Origin: Lineus longissimus
Taxonomy: Eukaryota; Nemertea; Pilidiophora; Heteronemertea; Lineidae
Direction: 5' to 3'
Assembly: GCF_910592395.1 (NCBI RefSeq)
Contig: NC_088319.1
Location: forward strand, 2,420,001 to 2,484,000
Length of the DNA stretch: 64,000 bases
Shown here: one piece after another, positions 23,346 through 36,927 of the stretch
Layout: each line of letters opens with the position of its first letter
Numbering within the stretch: the stretch's first letter is position 1
Notes under the pieces: model-generated
Seen by the model: the letters and a program-made list of their open reading frames with translations, nothing else
Told to the model about the DNA's origin: nothing
Database searches by the model: none
Translations under genes and position numbers: made by a program

Positions 23346-25792
23346 TTATATTTAAGAATATTCTCCCTGCCAGCATTGCTACTGCTATCACACTGAGGCT
23401 CATGACCATTAAAGGTCGTTTTGGCGCCTTGGAAGCCGGTAGCAGTGTACGATTTGTTTCAGCCCTCCATTTGTTGCTGTCGCATTAAGATATGCACTGA
23501 AGTCTTACGATAATGAAATGGCCGAGCCTCAGTCCTTCGGAGGCAATGGCGGCCGATTCAAGCAGGGAAGGAACGAAGTCATCAATGATAGTGCTCCGAT
23601 CTCACCCGAGGAGACTGTCCCCGATCATATCATAACATGTCATAAATACAACGATATCGATGTTCCATGTCCAACGAGGGGCTTATCCTTATTACAAAGA
23701 CTCCAATCGAAAAACAATACCCAATAGCTATAATAATGATATAGAACCCAAGTTTGGCCATTGTGTCCTCAATCAAACGATTCTTTCATAGACGCAGAAC
23801 CCAGTTCATAAGGCAGTTTCAGCTGTCTTACAAGAATCTTATCTAGATCTTAAAAGAGCTTCAGTTTCTTGAACATGTGTATGTCGATTTGTTACAAGAT
23901 GTTTGTCAGATTCTTAGTTAAAGATATGACAGAGTTCGCAAAGACTGCTGTTTTACCGATGTGCAGTTAAGCATGATCGATCTGTACTTTTGAATCAAAG
24001 CCACAGCCAAACTACGTTTGTTCGAACCCAGGCCGTTTATTGTTTGAAGCCTCATCCTTATCGATCGATCTCACCGCAATATCTCATTTTATTGGAAGCT
24101 TTCAGAATCGCCCTATGTTCAAGGATCTCTCCAAAACCATGAATATTTTGAGATAGATCGAAGCCAAGGTTAGTATTAAGTGCTATAAAGTTGGCATGAT
24201 TATGAATAGTTGCTTTTTCATAAGTGCGATGGCACTTCTCACAATTGGTCATCATTCCTTATTGGTTCTGGTGTCTTTGTCGCCAGCTCTCCCGAGGGAG
24301 CTGAGACAACCAAAATGAGAATTAAACGTCTCTGGCGGACATTTCAATCAAATCAGGAGCGACGCCAAAGTGACGATATGAATTAATGAGGTTCGTTCCT
24401 AACGACCCGTGTACCTCCAAATGGGTTTTGCTAAGCGTCAAAAGATATACGAGACTCCCAGTGGTTTTTACGCTTGATCGGCCGCGTGGTCAGGCAATTC
24501 TCTTTGAAAAAATATCCAATCCGCAGCCTGATCACCCAAAACACAATCAATTTCCCAAAGATAAAGAAACGCCGAATGACCTTTGATACTTGTCAATATC
24601 CATACAGAAAGCCATCCAATACTTGCGTAAATATTCGAAATATGACTGGGTTATCTCACTTGTCCAGACACGGGGCGACCATTCCTCCATAAGTCTTCCT
24701 TGCCAATCTTCCATGACGTTTCGAACATTACATACAGACCATTTCTGCAGAAGCTCATCTCGTCAGAATGGGATATTTGATTCAGAGGAAGCGCCGAGGT
24801 CATCCAAGCGAATGCACACGGTGCACATGTTAAATGAGCCAAATGTACGTATCGTATTATTGATGGTGTATCAAGTATATATAGAATTCGAAATGGAAAC
24901 GTGTCTACAGATATGAGCGCATGCATATATCAAGTGGCCCACAAAAAAACCAAAAAGACAAACAAACTCGAGTACGACTACACTACCAAAAATAAAATTG
25001 TTTAAAAAGTACCCATAATCAAATTGATATTTGCCACCAATCTTAATAGGTTGATAGGTTTAGTATGATCAGGGTCTTTCGAAAGACTCTGGTATGGTAT
25101 AAGATTCATGATGAGAGCATTGTGCCTCCAATAGGCAGACCCCTCTTATAGTTTGCATGTACAAGTTCATAAATCTTCGATTCTGTTCTAGTTTTTGTGG
25201 GTCACCCGATATAGGAAAGGGGAAGTCGTCTCTGTTTGTGTCCAGATAGCAAAATATTAGAATAGTAAGCATAATCTTACAATTGTTAGAAAGTAGGTCA
25301 ATTAGATTACTTCATGAATTCCGGTGTGAAATGGGGACTACGCCTGATTACCACGTCAGACGACCTCAGCGAACTGTTACGTATTAGCTCCAACCGTCTT
25401 AGTTTTACCAATGCATTATTTCTCTACTGAGTACACTCAAAGCAAAATGCAAAAATTGAAGTAAGGTGAAATACGTCATCATAATCTCCGAACTCTCAAT
25501 AAAGCACCCACGTAGCCGACTAAGTGCTTTAGGCGCGATAAGAAATGTCCCGTTGTCAAGAATATCAAATTCTAAGTAGGACCTTCAATCGCATTTACCA
25601 TGTTCACTGTGTCTTAGATTAAAGGGATATTCAGTTTCTCAGCTATTTGAAGATAGAGTGATCTCTACGTCAATAGTATTGTGGGGTTGACAACCGCGAC
25701 AAAGAGTGCATTGCCAGTTATCTGAATTGGACTTTCGGGGCAAAGGGGAGGTATGAAGGGCGTTTTGTCATGACATTCTGAATAATGACCGC
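23346..25792. other. Unassigned stretch with small frames
   Basis: A 69-residue frame at 23518-23727 is polar and relatively GC-rich (starts MAEPQSFGGNGG) and could be an exon, but nothing else supports it. The 24386-24916 frames are on both strands and have no domain. Confidence 0.3.
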
Positions 25793-26142
25793 ATGGCTGC
25801 CAAGGCGCCGATCACGGGGTTCATGTATCAACGGCAGTGCGCCAGTTGCATACTTTGCAGAACTCCTGAAACGGTACTTGCCAACCAGGCCCTGATATCT
25901 GAATCACAGGTCATCCTGATTGAACCAAGGTTCAAGAATGTGAAGTGTGTGGAGGCCGCGGCTTCTCCAGGAGTGCTCCAAGACTTCGAAATAGCCTAAC
26001 AGTGACATTCGGAACAGCAAAAATGACACAGAAGACAGTTAAAAACAGAACTATACAGAAAGTACCTCCTGACATTTTGACTAAGTACAGATGGGAGGGA
26101 GCACTTGAACAGGACTCTTTTGCCTGGAAAGTTGCACCATAG
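25793..26142 (+). other. Possible coding relic or exon, unidentified
   Basis: This interval is richer in G+C than its surroundings and holds two overlapping open frames, 68 residues (25793-25999) and 65 residues (25945-26142). The first contains CASCILCRTPETV, a C-x2-C-x2-C cluster; the second ends YRWEGALEQDSFAWKVAP. They are in different frames, so a single protein would need a frameshift or splice. I recognise no family. It may be an eroded transposon or retrocopy. Confidence 0.2.
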
Positions 26143-26755
26143 AAAAGACACTTTGATTGATTGACGTATCCCCAAATCGAAAGGGTTGTACCGGTCCATT
26201 ACGTTATTGTCCCCCTTACCTCACAGTTGGAAGAATTAGGGCCTATCCCGATACACGGTCTGGCAAGGGCATATAAGGGAAATGTCTTGCGGTTCAATGC
26301 GAGTACGTTGAATGGGAAGGTAAGTTTTATGGTTTTGGTCGGGTTGATCAAAAGTGCACCTGTCCTTTATGTCGGAACCCGATAGAACTCGCGACGCATA
26401 CCCGCCTCGTAGCCAATAAGTGGAATAAAAAGGTAGGATACTGTGCCTGTGTACCTGGTTAAGTTGAAGACACTGACAATTTCAACAAAAGCATTTTTCG
26501 GAAAACATTTCAGTTTGCAAAAGGTGCACTTTGTAAACTGGAGTTGCCATTGACGCACAACAAGAAGACACCACGTGATTTCCCTCATAAAACGAATGTT
26601 TGATTAATTCAAGATGAAACATGGACGTGGTTTCAAAGAGTTCAACGCCGTCTTTGTAGTTTGTGAAATGCATTTAAAATATGACACTTAGAAATAGAGT
26701 AGACGGTAAAGTTGTTTCTCTTCTGGAGGTTATGGGTTGGTTTGGGTTTTTTCAT

Positions 26756-27035
26756 TTGCAGGTGCATTGCGAACCACTCTGTTCAACGTTAAAGTGAATT
26801 TCGTTCGATCAACACAGAGGTCATCGCGCGCGCCCCTGTCGGTATCAAAGCAACAATGCGCCATCTCGTTTCTTGAGGGAAGCCTATTGCGGGCCTCATT
26901 CTTCTCTTGTTCATCATGGCGAATCTGGCTGGTTGATCTGCGCCGGACTTATAAGCAGGAAATGAGAATGTGCATTTTCACCGCCCAAGCGCTGGTCTCG
27001 CGAAATTCCCTTTAACGGTACAAAGCAGACTTTTA
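26756..27035 (-). repeat. Dispersed repeat R6, copy a (reverse)
   Basis: Reverse complement of the R6 blocks found at 53690-53930 and 59015-59259: an AATAGG-TTCC segment, the TATCAAAGCAACAATGCGCC segment, TTGATCTGCGCCGGACTTAT and TCGTTCGATCAA. The 92-residue frame over it and the 60-residue minus frame at 59003-59185 are similar only because both translate this repeat. Confidence 0.7.
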
Positions 27036-27241
27036 TGCTCGATTCTTTAGGAAGCCATGTATCATCCTTCTTTGATTATATTACCAATACAAACCCTAAT
27101 GCTGTATCCGTACATAACGTCTATTAACTTACATGTAAAATATTAGATCATGAGCATTTTCGCAAATGGGTTCTTTTCGTTTTGATCGAGTCATTGAGGG
27201 ATCAATTCCAATACATAAATATTCGTTCACCTCCCAGATAT

Positions 27242-27494
27242 GACCACGGCGTCCGATCAAAGACAAAATTATCTTATTCGTACGCGATATCGCTCATGCA
27301 TATCTAATTTTGGTTGTCGTATTCGCAGTTAATCTGGCAAATGGAAGGGGTGAAGGGTGTTTACATAATACGCTGTTACCCCTGCTGCCTGCCTGAACAA
27401 CTGCATAAGTAATCGCCATGATTAGTTATGCATGGGCGAAATCGTGTACGAATGAAATATTCTAGCCTCACTGATCTGAGACCGTTTCGGAATA
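27242..27494 (+). mobile_element. TIR element R5, copy c
   Basis: Left end ACCACGGCGTCCGATCAAAG followed by ACAAAATTAT. The interior matches copy b (AATACGCTGTTACCC, GCTGCCTGCCTGAACAAC, GATTAGTTATGCATGGGCG). A copy-b-like right end, CTGATCTGAGACCG, is near 27470-27485. A second, better right end occurs at 27792-27822, so the real element may run to there (581 bp). Confidence 0.7.
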
Positions 27495-27791
27495 TGCAAG
27501 CCAAACTCCCTTGGACATAATAGCTTTTGTCGCTTGATGCCATTCGACATTGTTCAATCGAGATAGCCAATAGGGAGGCGACACTAAATTGTCTTACATT
27601 TCTGATGGTCGTCACACCATGTCCTGCCCTTGGCGTTTTTGTGTCGATTTCACAGCAAGGGTTCGGAATCACAGGCCGATAGGCCCTGGAGCCAATCAGG
27701 TATGAGGAGGCATTGACCTGTTCAATGTGCATTGAGCTGGGGGCGGTCATGCCCAGAGATAATGAACCGATGTTAGATCGGTGAGTCTAGA

Positions 27792-27833
27792 GTAATTTTG
27801 TCTGTGATCGGAGACCGTGATGACTCTCCGATC
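27792..27833. repeat. Second R5 right end with hairpin
   Basis: GTAATTTTGTCTGTGATCGG then AGACCGTGAT is the reverse complement of the R5 left end at 27242 (about 25 of 30 bases). Within it GATCGGAGA and TCTCCGATC (27806-27833) form a 9-bp stem with a 10-base loop. A 124-residue minus-strand frame (27376-27750) lies between the two ends. It has no domain I recognise. Confidence 0.6.
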
Positions 27834-29874
27834 CTGAGCGGTGTTCAGGAAATAGCCATTCTTTCACAACGTACATATCTAAAGCGATATTCAGCCGGCA
27901 GCGAGTAATCTGCTCGCAGATAACTTTACCCATGCATTTCAGAGTAAAAAAGATCATTGAAAAAACTCCATGACTAAATCAAATGAAGGTGGAACGTGAC
28001 ATAAATTCGAACTCGCAAGTCTCTGCCGTAACGAATTATTGTGATATCATGAGTAGTTCTCAACGTTTAAGAGACGGACTAATCGGAATAAGGCTGCTAT
28101 AAGCCTGGAGCAACAGTCCAATAACTCTGCACCGAGTAATCAGTATAGATGAACTAGTCAATATATCATAACATACATTTCCACAGCGATATTCGGCAAG
28201 CTGCGTGTAATATGAGCAGCCATCTACGCCTGAGTTGGCAATGTTCTCCAGACTCGAGATTCTTAATGGGCTTTGTAACGAGAACTGAACAAGATGAATA
28301 TGTGAAATAGATCTTGCTACTGGTACGAACATATGATCAGAGTTCGATTTCGAACATTGAGCTTCTTCAATGCATTATAATAGTTTTATATGCCATTGGT
28401 GGCTTTTCGTTAAACATGGGAAACCCAGGTGAAAAATATTTCCAAATTTTTCGAGAGTGTTTTTAAAGAATTGTGCGATAAAATTCGATTTTTATTGAAA
28501 AAAATCGCAAAAATATTTTCATTGATTCCAAAAACCGATTTTTGACACAATTCACCAAAACAAAAACTCACTGATTAAGAAAATCTTCTGAGGATTTTTT
28601 CCGATCTCACAAAGAAAAAATCTGCGAAAACTTATTGGCTCACTGTATTAAAAAAAAACAAGCTATTTTGTCGACTTCGGTTCAACAAAGAAAAATAGAG
28701 TGATCCTACCTCACACTGAAATATGCAGGCACGGCACCAGAACTGAAAACCTACCTGAAAAATACAAGAGAAGAAAAGATAGTTAGAAAGACTGCTTCAT
28801 TAAAAAAGGAGAAAATGTCGTCGAGAACCATGAACATGATGAAAAGGTCGTTAAAAACGATGATTCTCGAATTAACCAAGAAAATTCCAGCCTGCGAATG
28901 TTTCAGGTTACATTGGCGTGCCCGGGGTGGAAATGTAAGTTTTATGTTATCACGCTTTAGCTGTGTTTTCATCCATCGGGGTCCTTTAATCTAAGTACTA
29001 CGTAATGTACGTACGAGGTCATTACTTAACACGTTGTAGAACACTCCCTATAGACAATGTTATCATTTGTTTCATAGCAGTTTTTAATTCAGGACATATC
29101 AAATGAAAGGAGCACAAGAGACAATACATCGAATTCACGCAACCCTACCCGGGAACCAAGCTAGTTAAACAAACTGGCTGTAAGATCAAATTACGCGAGA
29201 GGTGTTAGGATTTTATCACCAGCATACAAAGCTCGTTCTGAATAGCCTCAGCTTATTCGAGGCAGGCCATTGTGCCATCTCATTGTTTCTTTCTCGCTCA
29301 TTGTAGCAGCATCCACGATACTCCAATGTGAAGCTCGGATTCCACTCCCATTCATTAGCCATTTTTAAAGATGCCTCAGCAAGGTTGATGTAAGAGGACA
29401 CGCATTCTAAAATACCTTTATTTTAATGAACTGCATATCACAGTGTAAATGCACTATGCGCCGTAGAAGCCGCACAATCAAAGTACAGAGAAGAGTAAAA
29501 AAGCCCCGTTTTTGCTTTTTGTTATCAACTGTACTTTTAGTATACTCCTACATCCAAATTATTACAGTAATCCAAATATAGGCCAGGTTTTCTTGTCACG
29601 AGTTTCCCCACTTTCGGATCGTCTAACACTTAAGAGCAACATGTTAATATCAAACTTCTTTCGCGTTTTTTCCAGAGGGAACAAAAAATCCCTCATGATG
29701 AAGTGGGCGCCTGATTGTCACCGTATAGCAAAGTCATTGAACTGGAGGCGAGTCGTGAAGAAAATCTTAGTAACGCCGTCATCACACGCTACGGTAGGGT
29801 AGCCAGCTGATTGAAAGGACCCGAGGGACACGCTGCTTAAAAAGTATAACGGATCGTCTTTGTAAACGTCATTT
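27834..29874. other. Unassigned AT-rich stretch
   Basis: 28440-28660 is especially A/T-rich with short complementary runs. No gene recognised. Confidence 0.35.
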
Positions 29875-30130
29875 ATTACACAGATTTGTCATGGCATCGC
29901 GACAGTACACATGTAAATCTTTTTTTTCTCGTTTTGCGGGGGTGATTGGGATTGTAAAAACGTGCTTTAATATGCCAATTCTTATTCATTAGTTATTCTT
30001 TTTTTTATGCTTGACATTTCCGGCTTAGTGGAATAGTGTCATATGAAGCCACTTTGGAAGTAGGGTTTAAAATATAAAATCCAATTTTTGAGCTCTGACA
30101 TTTCAAAAGTCGATTTTGGATAGGGCTCTT
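29875..30130 (+). repeat. Diverged direct repeat, left copy
   Basis: ACACAGATTTGTCATGGCAT, then a poly(T)-CTCG(T)TTTGCG block and TTGACATTTCCGGCTTAGTG. The same series appears about 1,070 bases downstream (ACACAGACTTGTCATGGTAT, TTTTTTCCTCGCTTGGCG, GTGACATTTCAGGCTTGTG). The copies bracket the LINE fragment at 30400-30849. Confidence 0.6.
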
Positions 30131-30399
30131 ATAGATATGACTTTCGGATTTTTTTTTTTAGAAATGAAATATTGGTTAAAAAAGTGAAATCGGCTAAATG
30201 TCATGAAAAGGTTGGATTGTACCATAAATTGTTCAACCTACGAGTTGAACCATACAACTTCTATTTCAACTGAATCACAGTACCAGAAGCAATTAAAAGA
30301 TAACTCAATTAGCCAAATTTATCGTACATTGTATATTCTTTAGCCCAAATAAGATTTTTGGAGCTATTTCACCCCGCTCTGTATTTATATTGACGCATG

Positions 30400-30849
30400 C
30401 AATCATGCAATCTACGGCTGCGAAAGCTGGGCGACAACGGCCGAGACAGAGCGCCGCATCCAAGCCTTTGAGATGAAATGCCTGCGAAGGATCCTCGGCA
30501 TCTCCTTCCTACAGCAAACGACCAACAAGTCGGTACGGCAAGAGATGGAGGCAGCTTGTGGCAAACAAGAACCACTCCTGGCTATACGGCCAAAAGACGA
30601 AAACTACACTGGTTCGGGCACGTATGCCGACACGACACTCTTGCAAAGACCATGGCAAGGTTCCGTGCCTGGAGGGATGAGACGAGGAAGATCAAGCAAA
30701 CCTGGCTGGACAACATCAAGGACTGGACGGGCCTACCAACATCACGACTGATCCAGGTCCAGGAAGCCGAAAACAGAGCGTCCTGGCCACGAATCACTGC
30801 TGCTCGCTGTCATGGCGGCCCCACGACCACAGGTCACCTGACTTACTGA
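30400..30849 (+). pseudogene. Broken LINE reverse-transcriptase C-terminal fragment
   Basis: Translation from 30410 reads IYGCESWATTAETERRIQAF, then EMKCLRRILGISF. After a frame change near 30575 it reads KRRKLHWFGHVCRHDTLAKT and then WLDNIKDWTGLP before a stop at 30847-30849. The order YGCESW, ERRIQAFE-KC-RR-LGIS, KRRKL-WFGHV-RHDTL, W-DNI-WTG is typical of the region after the polymerase core in a common group of non-LTR retrotransposon proteins; the clade is not assigned. The catalytic polymerase core and endonuclease are absent, and the frameshift confirms it is dead. Confidence 0.85.
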
Positions 30850-30944
30850 CTGACCGATGCAATATGTTAGATTACAACAAAAATCGTAATTCCTAACCGT
30901 AGTTCTTTAGCGATAGTGCGGATTCACACTCTTGATGTACTATA

Positions 30945-31130
30945 GAACACAGACTTGTCATGGTATCTCTGCACTACAGATGACGATTTTTTCCTCGCTT
31001 GGCGTGGATATAGAAAGATTAACAAAAAACTATTTCAATACGTCGCTTGTTTTTGTGGATTTTAAAATCTTTTATTTTATGTGACATTTCAGGCTTGTGA
31101 TGGTCTCAAGTGCCATTGCACAATTCTTAA
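30945..31130 (+). repeat. Diverged direct repeat, right copy
   Basis: Right-hand partner of 29875-30130, described there. Confidence 0.55.
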
Positions 31131-34100
31131 ACAGAATATAACCTCTTATAGTCATGTTTAAGGTCGGTGTTGGATAAAGGCATGTAGGCGTAACTGTTTT
31201 TTTTTAAAATGAAATACATGTATGGAGTTGAAAATGAAACAGAATATATTTATCGTGATTTTGATAAATTTAATTTGATTATGGTGATCTAAAATCAGAT
31301 ACAGGTAATTATGAAAAACTAAAAGATCACCATTAAAGATCACCCACGACAAGAACTCTGATGTTGTAGATTTCGTCAAGACATGCATCAAACATGAAAT
31401 CAACCATGCATGACTATGATTGAAATGACCCAGGGGACTGAAAGTAAAAGCAGTTCAGTTATTTAGCCGCATGGGTATATTAACAATGCTTCGTGATGGA
31501 TTACCAAAAGAGAAAAAAATCTGCCGACGTCAGCAAAATTTACATGACATTCTGTCAGTTACTTTTTTATCACCAATTATACATGTACATGTTATACACC
31601 TTTCCAGAAATGGGGCGCTGTGTGTCCGAAATAGTGATGTCATAAGGGGAAACTTGGCCTTATGGTGGAGGGACAAAGGAGATAGTTATGGTTGACCAAC
31701 ACACTTGAATGCCTTTAATGACGGACAAGGTGGAAAAAGTTAGTTCCAATGCAAGCCACCAATTTCGGGAAGCATGTATATGCCACAGGAAGTGAAAAGA
31801 AACAGGGGTCACCTTGTGTCTGAGGCCACAACTGTTATACAGTCTAGGAGACCGATCTTTGACTGTCAAATGCAGCCCTCATCTATGTCGAAAATCTTGA
31901 TACGGCTCTTAGTGTAGTGCTAGTTCAGTTGTGTGTACATGTACACTGCACAACTTGTATGCATCATGTCAATAATGTACTTGTACTTGTACATGGATCA
32001 TCAGATGCCACATCACGGCCAGTGCACAGCAGTCGATCACAATATAAGTTCTCCACTTAATCCTAACCAGGTCCTCAATTTGTCGTGGTTTTGGTACTAG
32101 TCTGTCCCCATACCCATCACTGTCAATGCCAGACGTCTGTCGCGTCGCTTATCTAATGAAATATAAAGGAGACAAAATGACACTGAACAGCTGCCAGACT
32201 GTCGTATATTGAACTGTCAATATTTGTCAGAACCAAATCAGTTTTCCAGTAGTCTGCTGATTCTTATATAAAGAGAGTGATATCGGATGGGGGAGGTTAT
32301 GTGACAATATATGACTGGTAATCGTCAGGAAGTTGACGTGCGTCGTGGGCTCTGATGTTGTGATATGGTTTTGGGGTAGGTATAATAAGAGCTGGGGTTA
32401 CACAGCCCGGCTGATGTCAAGCGTTCAGCTTTGATTTGCTATTGATTTCGGGGAAACTACTGAAATGAAGTAATTAATCAACTTCTTTCACTTTTTTAAT
32501 GTCTTACTAGGTCTTCCCCTCGCCAATTAAAGTGATCTTAAGCAAAACAATATCTTTCAAAAATCTTAATGAAATGACCTATTTGAAAAATTTAGTTTGT
32601 ACATGTGCTTGTTTTTACTGCAATCTGAACTGGTGACGCAGTAGATGACGTAGGATTATCAAAAAACCTGAATCTCAGGATGCTGATAGCCAAGATGGCG
32701 GTATTTGATCAATTCCAGTGTCTGAAATTTAGTTTAAATTTCGTCACTGTGCGAGTTTGATATCATATTTTATACCATCTAAACGCAAAATCTTACTAGA
32801 ATCGTGTACTGCATGAAAATGAACGCGAAAGTGGAGAACATAGATAAGCTCATAGAACACTATCGGGATTTTTTTTAAATCTCGGCGTTCTTCATCATAT
32901 AATCCAGTACCACCCGTTGGCGAACCAATAATCTGTAGCACGGTGCACGAAAGTCGACGAACTGAAAAAAGCTTGCATCAAATTTAAAAATTCGCCTATC
33001 AACCCGCCTCGAAAATCGATAACCCAGTCACTAGATACAGGTTATCGGGGAAATTCTTTCGGGTGAAACCTCGTATCGGCTCCTCTTACACTGACTGATA
33101 CGGGGCATTTGCGAATATGACTTTAAATGTGTAAGGGGATGGTAAATCAAACACTGGGTTCTCTTCTCATAAAAAATTGCCTCATCCTTTCTTTTAAACC
33201 AGCATTCATAAACAGCGCCTGTTGCAAATCTCGATGATCTTGAAAACTCCGAACAAAATACCAATGAATCTGATTAAAAAAGAAACGCCTTGACACTAAA
33301 ATAGACCTCGAAAATCAGCATATATGAGTCGATCAGCATATACAAGAATGGTTTGGAGGCAAAAAGTCGCTGAGGTAGAAATTTCGAGAAAGCACGGGTG
33401 TCAAATTATTCCCTTAAAGGAATGGGCGGCTTTTTATTGCAGTTTGTTTGTTCTTCCTCGGGTTCAGCAGTAAACTATTTTTTCTGAACGTGTTTGATGC
33501 TTTTCCAATTTTGTTTCAGCTCTGAGATAGTAGAAAAACGCGTTATTCGTAATTTCAAGTACAAACAAGTCCTGGCGTCAAAGACCTTTCCCATCACGTG
33601 AGTGCACGCCGCGATCCGAGTTCACGTCACCCCGCTATTAAGACGTAACATCATTTCCATTTGTCGTCGCAGTTGCGGGGTAATCAAGCGCCATCAGCGT
33701 GACGAAGGAAAAATCGATATCAGCACCAAGATGTCACAGAATAGATCCAGGAGACGCCTTACTATTCATCGTTCCACGTGGAAAGGGTCGACGCATGGAG
33801 AGCTAACTCGGGTCAAATCGGAGTCAATATCGCCAATGATCCTTTAAGTCAGCAACAGCAACAGGTCTTGAAGACCGATTTTAGCTGGCACATACATGTA
33901 GTGAAACAAGCTAAAGACGTTTGGTGCAAAAACGTCATTCTGCGAATGAGAAAAAGTTGATGGAAGCACAAACCAAGGGCGATAATATTATTAGGCCGTG
34001 GGCTAAAACCACAAAGGGGCTAGGTTTTTGAATTCGTGACAGCCTTTCGGGGGCAAAGTAAAAACGCTATCAACGTGAAAGGTTTAAACAAGATAAAGGT

Positions 34101-36757
34101 GCTTAGTTGACAGAAAAAAAGTTCGGATTTGGCGCTCCTTTGCGCAACAGGCAATATTCTTTTTAACGATCTTAGACCAGAATCTTACCAAATCTTTAAA
34201 AGTTGAACATGTTTATAAAACAGATTATCAAGACCTTCTACAAAAATCTTAGAAAGTCATTTAACCTTTGAATGCACTCGATTCCCAAAAAAATCGCTTC
34301 CATTTCCGGCCGTGTCCTTGGCAATCGATGGTGCTGGCAACTAGATTATGCTATCGTGAATGATGGTTTCAGTGGAAAGCATTAATGGGTGTTTCCTGTT
34401 CACTGACAAGTTGGGAGCAGTAAATTAAGACCTTCGCCTTTAAAGACGGATGCTCAAAGTCTTTTTGCAATGTTTATTGATTTTTAGAGGTGTTAACCTC
34501 GAGGCGAGAGAGAAAAACCAGGACAATCAAATAATCACCTGCCGCTGGCACAAATGGTGCTAAGCCTGTCGTATTTACATAGACTTACACTTACTGGAGT
34601 TGAAGGTCATCAACAATGCTGGATTTACCTTCTGCTCAGTTAAGAAAGGACATCACACGCCACCATGGCAACATGCAGTTATCCGTAAACAAAGGGTTTA
34701 GTAGTGACCTTGAATCATTCGGCATCATTCGCGTATCCTACTTTATGCTCGGAACGGCTTTTTATTAGAAAAACATTGAAAGAAATTTCCTAATCCACCA
34801 AATTCAAAATCGTGAAATGCGCATTGCAGAAATAACGAAGCAGGGAAACTTGGTCGATTAACAGTACATATTCTATCAACCGATATGCGCCTTTGCTGCG
34901 GAGACAGTTTGGCGATGTAGACTCGCCAAGATCATGGAGGTCTTGATTCCCACCATCGATTGACAATCAATATCCATTGGTCGTATTTCCTGTGTTGGGG
35001 ACCATTGGCGTTGAAGGACATGCTTCTGGTGACGATGTGGTTTTGCAGGATGCCCTGGATAGACAGCTTGTGTTGGCATTGAGACAAAGTTTAGGCAAAT
35101 TACAAAAAGCTACTATTTTCTCATTCGAACCTGTTCTCAAAATCAGGGCAGGGAGGCCCCTTTTTTATTTCTTATTGACGGCAGACTCAGAGTCAACCCG
35201 ATTCAAGTGAAAATACATCCGTTCCACGCCCTAATGACAGATGCCCACCACGTACGACAATGAAAGAAATCCCCTAAATCACGATTTATATCCATTTCAA
35301 GAACAGAAGTGATTGCAGCATCGGCTGGGCGTGACATGATATTGTTCTAATTCTCGGCAGTCTATTTGGATACCATGGCCTTGGATTATCTGCTATTTGT
35401 TCCGGGTCGAGGCAAAATTGGTCGCCATGTTAAGAAAACTTACAAAAGAATATCGTGTTGAAAATGATTTTGTTGCATTTAATAAACTAATTAACAGTTT
35501 GAGATACAGGAGACCAGAGACACAAAGACATCAGTAAACCACAATTATCACGCATATCGCGGATTTCGTTAGCCGATTTGTCACGCGCTCTAACGTGATC
35601 AGATGTGTTACATTCACAACCAGCAATCGGCGGGATCTGACTGTGGTCAGATCACGGACGATAACGCCTAAACCGAACAGATCTCTTGAAACTACCTTCA
35701 GTAATATGATATGCGCTGATAAAGAACAATCGCAGCGGGTGAGCTGATACGGAATAACATCGTGTTTAGCATGTATCATGCCATCACGGCATCCGAACTG
35801 TTTCAGTCTTCCTGATGACAATGGAAAAACCGGAAAAGACCGGAATCGTATTGGCGAGGTGCCAGTCGTTTCACGGACAAGGGAAATCGTCATTCAGAAT
35901 TCCTGTAAGATACACGCATTAACATCAAATTAGTTCTAGGTATCATTTCGACATGGAGGAACACTGGGCTATGAGAACACTTTAAAGTTTACGCCTGTTT
36001 AAACGAAAGCATTTTTTCTTCCTTGAAGATGTTGAAATGCCCGTCTGAGTCAACAAGAGAATTAAAGAGAAATCGAATTATCTACTCAATCTATTGGCTT
36101 GAAACTCAATTAAGAAAACGTAAGTTTTCTTCGCGGGTACCTGCGTAGTTACAAAGGATTTGTCATCCCAAGTGGAAGAAGGTTTAATTCGATCAGGGCT
36201 AATGAGAAAAATAGGCAGAGACTGTCTGGTGAACGCATCGCACCGTAGCATTCGATGTACCCACGGTTTTGTGCTGCTGACTGCTTTTTTATCAAACCCG
36301 ATTTGCTAAAGGCATTTACCATTTGAAGCATCGGTAGCTGGGTGCGTCCATGTGGCAAGAACCCCGTGGCATATTACACACATCCAGTCTTGCTTAAAGC
36401 AAAGAAACAATCACTTCACGGTCGCCTCCGAAGTAAATTTAAGGCACATGCCGCAAAGTTGCCGCCACGCCGCAGCAGGCTGGCGAAGGCCAATATTGGT
36501 GTTTGCATTCCCCTGGTCCATGACCAAAAAGCAAGCTACAGCCGTAAGTAGGTTTTTATCTTGAGCACCGAAATCTAACAGGTGTCGATCATACCTCCAT
36601 GGTTCTGCCGATATCTATCGGGTTGGTTGCGATTAATTTTCACCAAAACATTATAAGGCTCGTTAAAAGTTTATAAAGTTTTGGTTTTACCGATAGGTGG
36701 TGTTAATAGTTACGGTGAACTTCACACCACGCACATGTACGTGAGCTGAATATAAGG
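31131..36757. other. Long unassigned stretch
   Basis: No recognisable gene. Small frames at 31158-31403 (-), 33602-33960, 34876-35210 (both strands) and 35531-35893 (- 120 residues) lack domains. The 35531-35893 frame has no splice or start context that I can use to support it. Confidence 0.4.
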
Positions 36758-36927
36758 CCGGTGTGACAGCGGATATAGTCCCCCTGGAGTCATAGTCCGG
36801 TATCATTGTATTTGACCAATTAAGCAGCATGATCTATTGTACCGCTAACCCTAACCAAAACATTCAGCAATGCGGGCTATTGTTACACGGACTATCAGCC
36901 CTAGGACTACTATCCCCGCCACACCGG
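36758..36927 (+). mobile_element. MITE family R2, copy b (170 bp)
   Basis: Same termini and interior as copy a, in the same orientation, with a handful of substitutions (GTATCATTG for GTAGCATTG, right end CCCCGCCACACCGG). Confidence 0.9.

Noticed and set aside
26737-27015. 92-residue frame with a similar frame at 59003-59185
   Set aside because: The resemblance comes from both lying in repeat R6 and on opposite strands; no conserved start.
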